Shown piece after piece: positions 48,489 through 57,379 of a stretch of DNA of 64,000 nucleotides. The stretch lies in contig NZ_CP102826.1 in the NCBI RefSeq assembly GCF_025643595.1, forward strand, positions 1,674,001 to 1,738,000, given 5' to 3'. The notes under the pieces were generated by a model, which was not told the DNA's origin, made no database searches, and saw only the letters and a list, made by a program, of their open reading frames with translations. The position numbers and the translations under genes are program-made. This DNA comes from Saccharopolyspora rosea (GTDB taxonomy: Bacteria; Actinomycetota; Actinomycetes; Mycobacteriales; Pseudonocardiaceae). Each line of letters opens with the position of its first letter. Position 1 is the stretch's first letter.

Positions 48489-48627
48489 GGCCCGGTCAAG
48501 CGTTTGGCGAAGTTGCGAAGGCGCGGCTGCGCCGGTCGGAGCACCGGTGGCGGCCGAGGGTTGACGAGACCGAGCGCGCACCGTTGACTGGGCGTACCGA
48601 CTGGTCGGTCTCGATGGAGGTGGCGCG

Positions 48628-50313
48628 TTGGGCAGCGTGTACGACGAACGGCCGTGGTTGGCGCTCTACGAGGACGACATCCCGCGCGAGCTGGTCTGCG
48701 AGTTCGACGACGTGCTCGGGCTGTTCGCCGCCACCCGGCGGCGGTGCCCGGACCGCGTCGCGATCACCTACTTCGACGGGCGGCTGACCTACCGCGAGCT
48801 CGACGAGCTCAGCGACGCGCTCGCCCACCACCTCGTCGAACAGGGCGTCCAGCGCGGCGACCGGGTCGCGCTGTACCTGCAGAACGTGCCCCAGTTCGCG
48901 CTCGCGCTGCTGGCCGGGTGGAAGGCCGGTGCGATCGTCGTGCCGCTCAACCCGATGTACCGCAGCCACGAGCTGACCCGGATCCTGGACGACGCCCGCC
49001 CCGTCGCGGTGGTCTCCTCGGAGACCGGCTGGCACGACGTGCTCGGCGTCCTCGCCCGGCAGGCCGGGGTGCGGATCGCGTTGACCACCAGCGAACTCGA
49101 CATGCAGACCCGGCACGACCCGCGGCTGTTCGCCGACCTGCGGCGGCGGCCCGCCGACGACTGCTCCGACCTGCTGGAGGTCGCCCGCGCGCACCTCGGG
49201 CGCACCCCGCCGGAGATCGCCGTGTCCGGCGACGACATCGCGCTGCTCGTCTACACCTCCGGCACCAGCGGGGTGCCGAAGGGGGCCACCAACACGCACC
49301 GCAACATCGCGTTCAACTCCGAGGGCTTCCGGGCGCGCACCCGCGACAAGGACGGGGCCGGGATCTTCGGGCTCGCCCCGCTGTTCCACATCACCGGCAT
49401 GGTCTGCCAGCTGGGCGCGGCGATCGCGCTCGGCGGGCGGCTGGACCTGGTCTACCGCTTCCACCCCGGCGTGGTGCTCGACGCGCTCGCCGAGCACCGG
49501 CCCGCCTACATGATCGGGCCGTCCACCGCCTACATGGCGCTGATGAACCACCCCGACGTCACCGCCGACCACTTCGCCTCGCTGGACCTGGTGTACTCCG
49601 GCGGCGCGCCGCTGCCCTCGGCGGTGGTGGACAGCTTCCGGGAGCGGTTCGGCCACTACATCCACAACGGCTACGGGCTCACCGAGACCACCGCGACCGC
49701 CACGTCGGTGCCCGCCCACCTGGAGGCGCCCGTCGACGAGGCGTCCGGCACGCTCAGCGTCGGACTGCCGACCTTCAACACCGTGCTGCGCATCGTCGAC
49801 GACCGGGGTGAGGACCTGCCGGTCGGCGAGGTCGGCGAGATCGTCATCGAGGGGCCGATGGTGGTCCCCGCGTACTGGAACAAGCCCGCGGAGACCCGGG
49901 CGGGCATCCGCGACGGCCGGTTGCACACCGGTGACGTCGGGTTCATGGACGCCCAGGGCTGGTTCTACGTCGTCGACCGCAAGAAGGACATGATCAACGC
50001 GTCCGGGTACAAGGTGTGGCCCAGGGAGGTCGAGGACGTCCTCTACGGTCACCCGGCAGTGCGCGAGGTCGCGGTCGTCGGCGTGCCCGACTCCTACCGG
50101 GGCGAGACGGTGAAGGCCTACGTCAGCCTGCGCGACGGGCGGACCGTCGAGCCCGCCGAACTCGTGGAGTTCTGCAAGCGGCGGCTCGCCGCGTACAAGT
50201 ACCCGCGCAGCGTCGAGGTCCTCGACGACCTGCCCAAGACCGCGACCGGGAAGATCCTGCGCCGCCGGCTGCGGGACGAAGCGGCGCGGACCGCACAGGA
50301 AGGAAGGCGATGA
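48628..50313 (+). CDS. Acyl-CoA ligase (fatty acid-CoA synthetase, FadD-like)
   Basis: A 561-residue AMP-forming ligase. ANL-family motifs: LLVYTSGTSGVPKGATNTH (P-loop, about 208-226), GYGLTETTAT, GRLHTGDVGFMDAQGWFYVVDRKKDMINASGYKVWP and the C-terminal PKTATGKILRRRLR with the adenylating Lys. TTG at 48628 is preferred since GGAGG lies seven bases upstream; GTG at 48637 is possible. It activates a carboxylic acid of unknown chain length to its CoA ester. First gene of an operon with two SDRs and a TetR, overlapping the next gene by 4 bp, and likely the entry step for the acyl-CoA locus at 52.6-59 kb. Confidence 0.93.
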   Translation: MGSVYDERPWLALYEDDIPRELVCEFDDVLGLFAATRRRCPDRVAITYFDGRLTYRELDELSDALAHHLVEQGVQRGDRVALYLQNVPQFALALLAGWKAGAIVVPLNPMYRSHELTRILDDARPVAVVSSETGWHDVLGVLARQAGVRIALTTSELDMQTRHDPRLFADLRRRPADDCSDLLEVARAHLGRTPPEIAVSGDDIALLVYTSGTSGVPKGATNTHRNIAFNSEGFRARTRDKDGAGIFGLAPLFHITGMVCQLGAAIALGGRLDLVYRFHPGVVLDALAEHRPAYMIGPSTAYMALMNHPDVTADHFASLDLVYSGGAPLPSAVVDSFRERFGHYIHNGYGLTETTATATSVPAHLEAPVDEASGTLSVGLPTFNTVLRIVDDRGEDLPVGEVGEIVIEGPMVVPAYWNKPAETRAGIRDGRLHTGDVGFMDAQGWFYVVDRKKDMINASGYKVWPREVEDVLYGHPAVREVAVVGVPDSYRGETVKAYVSLRDGRTVEPAELVEFCKRRLAAYKYPRSVEVLDDLPKTATGKILRRRLRDEAARTAQEGRR

Positions 50314-51065
50314 GCAAGCGTTTCGACGGCCGGGTGGCGATCCTGACCGGTGCGAGCCGGGGCATCGGCCTGGCGATCGCCGAACGGCTGGTGGCCGAGG
50401 GCGCCAAGGTGTGCGTCACGGCCCGCAAACCCGAACCGCTCGCCGAAGCCGTGCAGGGGCTCGGCGGCGCCGAGCACGCGCTCGGGGTGGCGGGCAAGGC
50501 CGACGACCCCGACCACCAGGCCGAGGCGGTCGCCAGGACGATCGAGACCTTCGGCCGGGTCGACATGCTGGTCAACAACACCGGCATCAACCCGGCCTAC
50601 GGGCCGCTCATCGAGATGGACCACGCCGTGGCCCGCAAGACCTTCGAGGTCAACGTGCTCGGCGCGCTGGCGTGGACGCAGCAGGTGCACCGGGCGTGGA
50701 TGGCCGACAACGGCGGCGCGGTGCTCAACGTGTCCTCGGTGGCCGGTCTCCGCCCGGCGCCCGGCATCGGCTTCTACGGCGCCACCAAGGCGATGCTGAC
50801 CCACGTCACGCAGGAGCTCGCCGTCGAACTGGGGCCGGGCATCCGGGTCAACGCGGTCGCGCCCGCCGTGGTCAAGACCAAGTTCGCCAGCGCCCTGTAC
50901 GAGGACAACGAGGAACAGGTCGCCGCGCAGTACCCGCTCAAGCGGCTGGGCGTGCCCTCCGACATCGGTGGCGCTGCGGCGTTCCTGCTGTCCGACGAGG
51001 CGTCGTGGATCACCGGGCAGGTGCTGGTGCTCGACGGCGGCGTGACCCTGACCGGAGGTGTGTGA
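50310..51065 (+). CDS. SDR-family oxidoreductase
   Basis: A 251-residue classical SDR: AILTGASRGIGLAIAERL cofactor loop, VCVTARKPEP (Arg after beta-2, suggesting NADP), NNTGINP in place of NNAG, catalytic Ser in NVSSVAGLRP and YGATK. C-terminus SWITGQVLVLDGGVTLTGG. ATG at 50310 overlaps the ligase stop; AGGAAGG lies immediately upstream. The overall pattern resembles DHRS4/3-oxoacyl-reductase-like proteins. Probably interconverts a hydroxy and oxo group on the substrate or its CoA ester. Confidence 0.92.
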   Translation: MSKRFDGRVAILTGASRGIGLAIAERLVAEGAKVCVTARKPEPLAEAVQGLGGAEHALGVAGKADDPDHQAEAVARTIETFGRVDMLVNNTGINPAYGPLIEMDHAVARKTFEVNVLGALAWTQQVHRAWMADNGGAVLNVSSVAGLRPAPGIGFYGATKAMLTHVTQELAVELGPGIRVNAVAPAVVKTKFASALYEDNEEQVAAQYPLKRLGVPSDIGGAAAFLLSDEASWITGQVLVLDGGVTLTGGV

Positions 51066-51068
51066 CCG

Positions 51069-51833
51069 GTGCGGTTGGCCGACTCGGTCGTGGTCGTCAC
51101 CGGTGCCGGCAACGGCATCGGGGCGGCGATGACCCGGAAGTTCGCCCGAGCAGGGGCCGAAATGGTGCTCGGCGACCTCGACGCCGACGCGGTGCGGCGG
51201 GTCGCCGACGAGGTCGGCGGGACGGCCGTTCCCGGCGACGCGGCGAGCGAGGCCGGGGTGCGGGCGCTCGTCGACACCGCGTTGGAGCGGTACGGGCGGA
51301 TCGACCTGTTCTGCGCCAACGCGGGCGTGGCCCGCGGCGGCGGTCCGGAGGCCGACGACGAGCTGTGGGCCGAGTCGTGGGAGGTCAACGTGATGGCCCA
51401 CGTGCGCGCGGCCCGCGCGGTGCTGCCGCACTGGCTGGAGCGCGGCGCGGGGCACTTCCTGGCGACCGCCTCGGCCGCCGGGCTGCTCACGATGCTCGGC
51501 GCCGCGCCGTACTCGGTCACCAAGCACGCGGCGCTCGCGTTCGCCGAGTGGATGGCCGTCACCTACGCCGACCGCGGCATCACCGTCCAGGCGCTGTGCC
51601 CGCAGGGCGTGCGGACCGACATGCTCGGCGGCAGCGGTGACGCGGGGCGCAAGCTGCTCGACAGCGGGGCCATCGAACCCGAGGAGGTCGCCGACGTCGT
51701 CGCCGAGGCGTTGGAGGACGGCAGGTTCCTGGTGCTGCCGCATCCGGAAGTCGCCGAGTACTACGCGCTGCGCGCGGCCGATCCGGCCCGGTGGCACGGC
51801 GGGATGCGCAAGCTGCAACGCAAGTTGGAGTGA
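51069..51833 (+). CDS. SDR-family oxidoreductase
   Basis: A 254-residue SDR: VVVVTGAGNGIGAAMTRKFARAGAEMVLGDLDADAV (Asp after beta-2, so NAD preference), CANAGVARGGG, TASAAGLLTMLGAAPYSVTKHAALAFAEWM with Tyr and Lys. C-terminal region has no DGG motif, but a helical tail (KLLDSGAIEPEEVADVVAEALEDGRFLVLPHPEVAEYY) typical of a distinct actinobacterial subgroup. GTG at 51069 follows GGAGGTGTGACC. Third gene of the plus-strand operon; may oxidise the alcohol formed by, or feeding, its neighbour. Confidence 0.92.
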   Translation: MRLADSVVVVTGAGNGIGAAMTRKFARAGAEMVLGDLDADAVRRVADEVGGTAVPGDAASEAGVRALVDTALERYGRIDLFCANAGVARGGGPEADDELWAESWEVNVMAHVRAARAVLPHWLERGAGHFLATASAAGLLTMLGAAPYSVTKHAALAFAEWMAVTYADRGITVQALCPQGVRTDMLGGSGDAGRKLLDSGAIEPEEVADVVAEALEDGRFLVLPHPEVAEYYALRAADPARWHGGMRKLQRKLE

Positions 51834-51907
51834 GATGCCAACCGGTCCGCGCCGCGTCGAACCGGCCGGTCGATACGCTACAGCGGGGACTGACAGGAGG
51901 GGTTCAC

Positions 51908-52528
51908 ATGGCGCGGGCCGCCGGCGGCCGCACCGCCACCACCGACACCGGGGCCGACGTGGAACCGGTGCCGCAGCGGTTGTTGGCCGTGGCCACTCGG
52001 CTGTTCGCCGAGCAGGGTTTCGAGATGACCTCGGTGCAGCAGATCGTGGACGCCGCGGGCGTCACCAAGGGAGCGATGTACCACTACTTCGACTCCAAGG
52101 ACGACCTGCTGTACGAGATCTACGCGCGCGTGCTGCGGGTGCAGACCGCGCGCATGGAGGTCGCCGCCGACAGCGACGCGCCGGTGGCCGAACGGTTGCA
52201 CGCGGTGGCCGCCGACGTGGTCGCCACCACGGCGGCGAACCTCGACGACACGGTGATCTTCTTCCGCTCCATGCACCTGCTGCACCCGGACAAGCAGGCC
52301 GAGGTGCGCGCCCAGCGGCGGCGCTACCACGAGCGGGTCCGCCGCCTCATCGAGGAGGGCCAGGCGTCCGGGGAGTTCCGCTCGGACAAGTCGGCCGAAC
52401 TGGTCGTGGACTTCTTCTTCGGCGCCGTCCACCACCTCGGCACCTGGTTCCGCCAGGACGGCGAACTCACCGGCGAGCAGGTCGGAGAGCACTTCGCCGA
52501 CCTGCTGCTGTCCTCGCTGCGGGGATGA
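51908..52528 (+). CDS. TetR-family transcriptional regulator
   Basis: A 206-residue TetR protein. The helix-turn-helix (about 22-68) is PQRLLAVATRLFAEQGFEMTSVQQIVDAAGVTKGAMYHYFDSKDDLLYEI, a strong match to the KstR2/FadR-like group that responds to acyl-CoAs; the ligand domain follows. ATG at 51908 has AGGAGGGG six bases upstream, with a TACGCT about 30 bases before it that could be its own promoter. It lies between two convergent acyl-CoA operons and is the natural candidate to control both. Its 3' end is followed by part of the dispersed repeat. Confidence 0.9.
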   Translation: MARAAGGRTATTDTGADVEPVPQRLLAVATRLFAEQGFEMTSVQQIVDAAGVTKGAMYHYFDSKDDLLYEIYARVLRVQTARMEVAADSDAPVAERLHAVAADVVATTAANLDDTVIFFRSMHLLHPDKQAEVRAQRRRYHERVRRLIEEGQASGEFRSDKSAELVVDFFFGAVHHLGTWFRQDGELTGEQVGEHFADLLLSSLRG

Positions 52529-52551
52529 CTTCTGTGTTGTGCTCGTTTTGC

Positions 52552-52581
52552 GTGGCGGTGCCGGTGGCGGAACCTCAGCGG
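52552..52581. repeat. Fragment of the dispersed intergenic element
   Basis: Thirty bases (gtggcggtgccggtggcgga... ) identical to 14411-14440 and, like the full copies, located just after a stop codon (TetR, 52526-52528). It ends where the convergent MaoC gene ends. Confidence 0.8.
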
Positions 52582-52582
52582 G

Positions 52583-53035
52583 TCAGAAGACGACGCGGGT
52601 GAGGAATTCGGCGACGCAGGCCGGTTTTTCGGTGTTCTCGATTTCGACGGTGGTGGCGACCGCGAGTTGCAGGCCGCCGGGGACCTCGGTGACGTCGGCG
52701 AGTTCGGTGTGGGAGCGGATCCGGGCGCCGACCGGGACCGGGGCGGGGAAGCGGACCTTGTTCAGCCCGTAGTTGATGCCCATCTCGGCTCCCTCGAACC
52801 GGTAGGTCCGGGAGTTCAGCCTCGACAGCAGGCTCAGCGTCAGGAAACCGTGCGCGATCGGGCCGCCGAACGGGCCCCGCGCGGCGCGGTCGGCGTCGAC
52901 GTGGATCCACTGGTGGTCGTGGGTGGCGTCGGCGAACTGGTTCACCTGGTCCTGGGTGATGGTGAGCCAGTCGCTGGTGCCCAGCTTCTCGCCCTTGGCC
53001 GCCAGGATCTCGTCCTTGCTGCGGAAAACCCGCAC
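52583..53035 (-). CDS. MaoC-like (R)-enoyl-CoA hydratase
   Basis: A 150-residue single hotdog domain. The hydratase-2 motif is FADATHDHQWIHVD (about 34-47), with the Asp/His pair of the active site, followed by AARGPFGGPIAHGFLTLSLLS. It hydrates trans-2-enoyl-CoA to (R)-3-hydroxyacyl-CoA. GTG at 53035 follows GAGGAGGTACCC. Last gene of the minus-strand acyl-CoA operon, next to two acyl-CoA dehydrogenase subunit genes that would make its substrate. Confidence 0.93.
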   Translation of the reverse strand: MRVFRSKDEILAAKGEKLGTSDWLTITQDQVNQFADATHDHQWIHVDADRAARGPFGGPIAHGFLTLSLLSRLNSRTYRFEGAEMGINYGLNKVRFPAPVPVGARIRSHTELADVTEVPGGLQLAVATTVEIENTEKPACVAEFLTRVVF

Positions 53036-53086
53036 GGGTACCTCCTCGGGGGAAGCGGGGGCCGGGCGCGCCCGGCCCCCGGTCGG

Positions 53087-54205
53087 TCAGGCCGGTGGCA
53101 GGTCGGCGAGTTCGCCGACGCGCTGCCGGTGGCGTTCGGCGATGCCGAAGGTGAGCTGGGAGCTCTTGGCCCGCCCCAGGTACAGGTGCGCCGGGTGCTC
53201 CCAGGTCATGCCGATCCCGCCGTGCAGCTGCAGGTGTTCCTCGGCGGCCAGCACGACCAGGTCCGAGCAGTACGCCTGGGCCACCGCGACGGCGAGTTCG
53301 GCCTCCGCGTCGTCCCGCGCCAGGGCGTCGGCCGCGGCGCGCGCGGCGGCCCGCGCGGTCGACACGCCGGTCCACAGGTCGGCCAGCCGGTGCTTGACCG
53401 CCTGGAACGAGCCGATCCGCCTGCCGAACTGGTACCGCGTCAACGCGTAGTCCACAGTGGAGTCCAGACAGTGCTGGGCCAGGCCGGTCTGCTCGGACGC
53501 CAGGACGCCCGCAGCGGTCACCAGCGCCGCGCGCAGCACGCGCTCGGCGTGCTCGCCGGTGGCGATGCGCTCGCCGACCGCGCCGTCGAGGACCAGCGCG
53601 CCGAACCGGCGGGTCAGGTCCAGCGGCGTCGTCGGGGTCCGCGAGACCCCCGGCACCGAAGTGTCCACGATGTACAGCGCGGGACCGGACTCGTCCGCGA
53701 CCGGGACGACCGCGTAGTCGGCGAATTCCAGGTCGACCACCGCCGCCACCCGGCCGTGCAACGCGGCCGAATCCGCCTTCACCGCCTGCGGGAACGGTTC
53801 GTGCGGCGCGGTGGTCATGCCGACCGCGACCGTCGCCAGCTGGGACCCGTCCGCCAGCTGCGGCAGGATCTCCCGCACCCGGGCCGCGTCCGCGCAGGCC
53901 GCCAGCGCCGAGGTGGCCAGCAGTCCGCCCAGGAACGGGACCGGGGCGACCGCGCGGCCCAGTTCCTCGGCGAGCACGGCGAGTTCGCGGGCACCGGCCC
54001 CGGCGCCGCCGAGCTCCTCGGGGACCGCGAGCGCGGCGAGGCCCAGCTCCCCGGCCAGCGTGCGCCACAGCGCCAGGTCGTAGGGCTCGTCGCTCTCGCA
54101 CCGCGCGAGGACCGCGTTCGGATCGCTGCGCTCCTGGAGCAGTCTGCGCACGTTGGCCCGCAGGTCTTCCTCGACCTCGGTGTAGAGCAGGTCCGGAGCG
54201 CTCAT
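53087..54205 (-). CDS. Acyl-CoA dehydrogenase, non-catalytic-type subunit
   Basis: A 372-residue acyl-CoA dehydrogenase fold (LAALAVPEELGGAGAGARELAVLAEELGRA N-terminal helices, RRIGSFQAVKHRLAD, LQLHGGIGMTWEHPAHLYLGRAKSSQ C-terminal helices). The C-terminal EGT-like segment with the catalytic Glu is absent, and the FAD-binding TEP motif is lost. This is the pattern of the partner subunit in actinobacterial two-subunit (alpha2-beta2) acyl-CoA dehydrogenases such as ChsE4-ChsE5. Start overlaps the stop of the catalytic subunit gene by 4 bp (ATGA). Confidence 0.88.
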   Translation of the reverse strand: MSAPDLLYTEVEEDLRANVRRLLQERSDPNAVLARCESDEPYDLALWRTLAGELGLAALAVPEELGGAGAGARELAVLAEELGRAVAPVPFLGGLLATSALAACADAARVREILPQLADGSQLATVAVGMTTAPHEPFPQAVKADSAALHGRVAAVVDLEFADYAVVPVADESGPALYIVDTSVPGVSRTPTTPLDLTRRFGALVLDGAVGERIATGEHAERVLRAALVTAAGVLASEQTGLAQHCLDSTVDYALTRYQFGRRIGSFQAVKHRLADLWTGVSTARAAARAAADALARDDAEAELAVAVAQAYCSDLVVLAAEEHLQLHGGIGMTWEHPAHLYLGRAKSSQLTFGIAERHRQRVGELADLPPA

Positions 54206-55389
54206 CGGGGCAACTCCTTCCACGGCACGTCCTTGTCGGTGCGGATCTCGCCGGGCAGGCCCAGCACGCGTTCCGCGATGATGTTGCGCAGGATCTCCGA
54301 CGTGCCGCCCTCGATCGAGTTGCCCTTGGCCCGCAGGTACCGGTAACCCGCGCCGCGCGCGGTGAAATCGGTCAGCTCCGGGCGGCGGAACGTCCAGTCG
54401 TCGTAGGCGAGGCCCCGTTCGCCGAGGAACTCCAGCTCGAACCCGGAGATCTCCTGGTTGAGCCGGGCGAACGACAGCTTCACCGCCGAGCCCTCCGGGC
54501 CGGGCGTGCCCGCCGCGAGCTGCTGGCGCAGCCGCTGACTGGTCAGCCGGGTCGCCTCGGCCTCCACCCACAGCCGCAGCAGGCGGTCGTGCATGCCGGG
54601 CGTGCGCAGTTCCGGGTGCTGGCGCCAGGCGGTGGCCGCCGCGCCGATCATCCCCGACTCGCGCGGGGCGGCGCCGCCGCCGATGGCCACGCGCTCGTTC
54701 ATCAGCGTGCCCATGGCGACCTGCCAGCCCTGCCCGACCTCACCGATGCGCTGCGAGTCCGGGATGCGCACCCCGGTCAGGAAGACCTCGTTGAACTCGG
54801 CCTCGCCGGTGATCTGCCGCAACGGCCGGACTTCCACGCCCGGCGCGGTCATGTCGCAGACGAAGTAGGTCAGCCCCTCGTGCTTGGGGGCATCCGGGTC
54901 GGTGCGGGCGACCAGGATCGCCCAGCTGGCGCGGTGCGCCAGCGACGTCCACACCTTCTGCCCGTCGACGACCCACGCATCACCGTCGCGCACCGCCCTG
55001 GTGGACAGCGCCGCCAGGTCCGAACCCGCGCCGGGTTCGCTGAACAGCTGGCACCAGATCTCCTCTCCGGTCCACAGCGGACGGAGGAAGCGGCTGCGCT
55101 GCGCGTCGTCGCCGAACCGCAGGATCGTCGGCGCGGCCATGCCCAGGCCGATGGTGTTCAGCCGCGGGGAGTTGTCCGGCGCGCCCGCCGCGGCGAACTC
55201 CTCGTCGACGACCGCCTGCAACTCGCGCGGCGCGTCCAGACCACCGAGCCCGGCGGGGAAGTGCACCCACGCCAGCCCGGCGTCGAAGCGGGCCCGCAGG
55301 AACTCCAGCCGGTCGGTGCTCGCGGGATCGTGCGCGGCCAGGAACTCGCGCGCCCGGCGGCGCAGCTCGTCGGCGTCCACGGCGCTCAC
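54202..55389 (-). CDS. Acyl-CoA dehydrogenase, catalytic subunit
   Basis: A 395-residue acyl-CoA dehydrogenase: QLFSEPGAGSDLAALSTRAVRDGDAWVVDGQKVWTS (FAD site), FNEVFLTGVRIPD, and the C-terminal NSIEGGTSEILRNIIAERVLGLP, where the Glu in IEGG is the base. It forms the likely heterotetramer with the downstream subunit gene. GTG at 55389 overlaps the SDR stop (GTGA). Such two-subunit enzymes in actinobacteria act on side chains of bulky or polycyclic CoA esters (e.g. steroid C3/C5 side chains), so the locus substrate may be bulky. Confidence 0.9.
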   Translation of the reverse strand: MSAVDADELRRRAREFLAAHDPASTDRLEFLRARFDAGLAWVHFPAGLGGLDAPRELQAVVDEEFAAAGAPDNSPRLNTIGLGMAAPTILRFGDDAQRSRFLRPLWTGEEIWCQLFSEPGAGSDLAALSTRAVRDGDAWVVDGQKVWTSLAHRASWAILVARTDPDAPKHEGLTYFVCDMTAPGVEVRPLRQITGEAEFNEVFLTGVRIPDSQRIGEVGQGWQVAMGTLMNERVAIGGGAAPRESGMIGAAATAWRQHPELRTPGMHDRLLRLWVEAEATRLTSQRLRQQLAAGTPGPEGSAVKLSFARLNQEISGFELEFLGERGLAYDDWTFRRPELTDFTARGAGYRYLRAKGNSIEGGTSEILRNIIAERVLGLPGEIRTDKDVPWKELPR

Positions 55390-56141
55390 GCCTTCGGCCC
55401 GCCGGCGACGTAGAGCACCTGGCCGGAGACGAACGACGAGCGCTCGTCGACGAAGAACGACACCGCGTTGGCGATGTCCTCCGGCTTGCCCGCGCGCCCG
55501 ACCGGGATGGCGCTGACCGCGGCCTTGCTGAAGTCCTCGAAGGACATGCCCACCCGTTCGGCGGTCGCCTTCGTCATGTCGGTGGCGATGAAACCGGGCG
55601 CGATCGCGTTGACGGTCACGCCGAACTTGCCCAGTTCGATGGCCAGCGTCTTGGTGAAGCCCTGCAGTCCCGCCTTGGCGGTGGAGTAGTTGGCCTGGCC
55701 GCGGTTGCCCAACGCCGAGGTGCTGGACAGGTTCACGATCCGGCCCCACCCGGCTTCCACCATGTGCTTCTGCGCCGCGCGGCTCATCAGGAACGAACCC
55801 CGCAGGTGCACGCCCATCACGGTGTCCCAGTCGTCCTCGGACATCTTGAACAGCATGTTGTCCCGGAGGACACCGGCGTTGTTGACCAGCACCTGCGGAG
55901 CGCCCAGCTCGGCGGCCACCCGGTCCACGGCGGCGGTGACCTGCTCGGCGTCGCTGACGTCCGCACCGACGGCCAGCGCCTTGCCGCCCGCGGCCCCGAT
56001 CGCCGACACGGTCTCGGCGCACTGCTTCTCGTCGAGGTCGACGACGGCGACCGCGAAGCCGTCCTCGGCGAGCCGCTTGGCGGTCGCCGCGCCGATTCCG
56101 CGAGCGGCTCCGGTGACGATCGCGACCCGGCTGTTGCTCAT
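55386..56141 (-). CDS. SDR-family oxidoreductase (FabG-like)
   Basis: A 251-residue SDR with VAIVTGAARGIGAATAKRL, VVDLDEKQ (Asp after beta-2), NNAGVLRDNMLFKMSEDDWD, NLSSTSALGNRGQANYSTAKAG (Ser, Tyr, Lys) and VSGQVLYVAGG. The NNAGxxRDxxxxKMxxxxW pattern is that of 3-oxoacyl-reductases and of 3-hydroxyacyl-CoA dehydrogenases of the HSD17B10/FabG type. GAGGAGGAG precedes the ATG. In this operon it would oxidise 3-hydroxyacyl-CoA made by the MaoC hydratase. Confidence 0.92.
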   Translation of the reverse strand: MSNSRVAIVTGAARGIGAATAKRLAEDGFAVAVVDLDEKQCAETVSAIGAAGGKALAVGADVSDAEQVTAAVDRVAAELGAPQVLVNNAGVLRDNMLFKMSEDDWDTVMGVHLRGSFLMSRAAQKHMVEAGWGRIVNLSSTSALGNRGQANYSTAKAGLQGFTKTLAIELGKFGVTVNAIAPGFIATDMTKATAERVGMSFEDFSKAAVSAIPVGRAGKPEDIANAVSFFVDERSSFVSGQVLYVAGGPKA

Positions 56142-56166
56142 GTTGTCTCCTCCTCGAATCCGGCGG

Positions 56167-57378
56167 TCACGCTCGGTACTTCTTCAGTTCGCGGCGGGCC
56201 AGCGAGCGGCGGTGCACCTCGTCGGGCCCGTCGACGATGTGCAGGGTGCGGGCGTGGGCGTAGAGGTTGGCCAGCGGCGTGTCCTGGCTGACCCCGGCGC
56301 CGCCGTGCGCCTGGATGGCGCGGTCGATCACCCAGGTCGCCACCTCCGGGACCGCGACCTTGATCGCCTGGATCTCGGTGTGCGCGCCCTTGTTGCCCAC
56401 GGTGTCCATCAGCCACGCGGTCTTGAGCACCAGCAGCCGCGCCTGCTCGATCTTCACCCGGGACTCGGCGATCCAGTGCTGCACCACGCCCTGGTCGGCG
56501 ATCGGCCTGCCGAACGCCACGCGTCCGGCGGTGCGGCGGCACATCAGCTCCAGCGCCCGTTCGGCCATGCCGATGGCGCGCATGCAGTGGTGGATCCGCC
56601 CCGGGCCGAGCCGCGCCTGGGCGATGGCGAAGCCCTCGCCCTCCCCGGCGATGATGTTCTCCGCCGGGACGCGCACGTCGTCGAAGGTGATCTCGGCGTG
56701 GCCGCCGTGATCGCCGTCGGTGTAGCCGAACACGTTCATGCCGCGCTCGACGTGCACGCCGGGGGTGTCGATCGGGACCAGCACCTGGCTCTGCTGCCGG
56801 TGCCGTTCGGCGTCCGGATCGGTTTTGCCCATCACGATGAGGATCCTGCAGCGCGGGCTCATCGCCCCGGAGGAGAACCACTTGCGGCCGTTGATGACGT
56901 AGTGGTCGCCGTCGCGGGTGATCAGGGTGCCGATGTTGGTCGCGTCCGAGGAGGCCACGTCCGGTTCGGTCATGCAGAACGCGGAGCGGATCTCGCCGTC
57001 CAGCAACGGTCGCAGCCATTGCTGCTTCTGCTGCTCGGTGCCGAACATCGCCAGCACCTCCATGTTGCCGGTGTCCGGCGCCGAGCAGTTGGTGGCCTCC
57101 GGCGCCAGCCGCCCGGAGCGGCCCATGATCTCGGCCAGCGGCGCGTACTGCAGGTTCGTCAGCCCGGCGCCGTGCTCCCCGGGCAGGAACAGGTTCCACA
57201 GCCCGCGGCGGCGCGCCTCGGCCTTGAGCTCCTCCAGGACCGGCGGATGCGCCCACGGATCCTCGGATTCGGCCTGCCAGGCGGCGAACTTCTCCTCGGC
57301 CGGGTAGACGTGCTCGGTCATGAACGCGGACAGCTCTGCGCGCAGCTGTTCGGTCCGCTCGTCGAAAGCGAAGTCCAT
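56167..57378 (-). CDS. ACAD10/11-like acyl-CoA dehydrogenase
   Basis: A 403-residue acyl-CoA dehydrogenase closely resembling the dehydrogenase domain of human ACAD11: [92 protein letters not shown] and the C-terminal [21 protein letters not shown]. In ACAD10/11 this domain removes phosphate from a 4-phosphoacyl-CoA to give an enoyl-CoA. GGAGGT lies six bases before the ATG at 57378, and only one base separates it from the kinase stop. Kinase and HAD genes precede it in the order of the human ACAD10 domains. Confidence 0.93.
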   Translation of the reverse strand: MDFAFDERTEQLRAELSAFMTEHVYPAEEKFAAWQAESEDPWAHPPVLEELKAEARRRGLWNLFLPGEHGAGLTNLQYAPLAEIMGRSGRLAPEATNCSAPDTGNMEVLAMFGTEQQKQQWLRPLLDGEIRSAFCMTEPDVASSDATNIGTLITRDGDHYVINGRKWFSSGAMSPRCRILIVMGKTDPDAERHRQQSQVLVPIDTPGVHVERGMNVFGYTDGDHGGHAEITFDDVRVPAENIIAGEGEGFAIAQARLGPGRIHHCMRAIGMAERALELMCRRTAGRVAFGRPIADQGVVQHWIAESRVKIEQARLLVLKTAWLMDTVGNKGAHTEIQAIKVAVPEVATWVIDRAIQAHGGAGVSQDTPLANLYAHARTLHIVDGPDEVHRRSLARRELKKYRA

Positions 57379-57379
57379 G

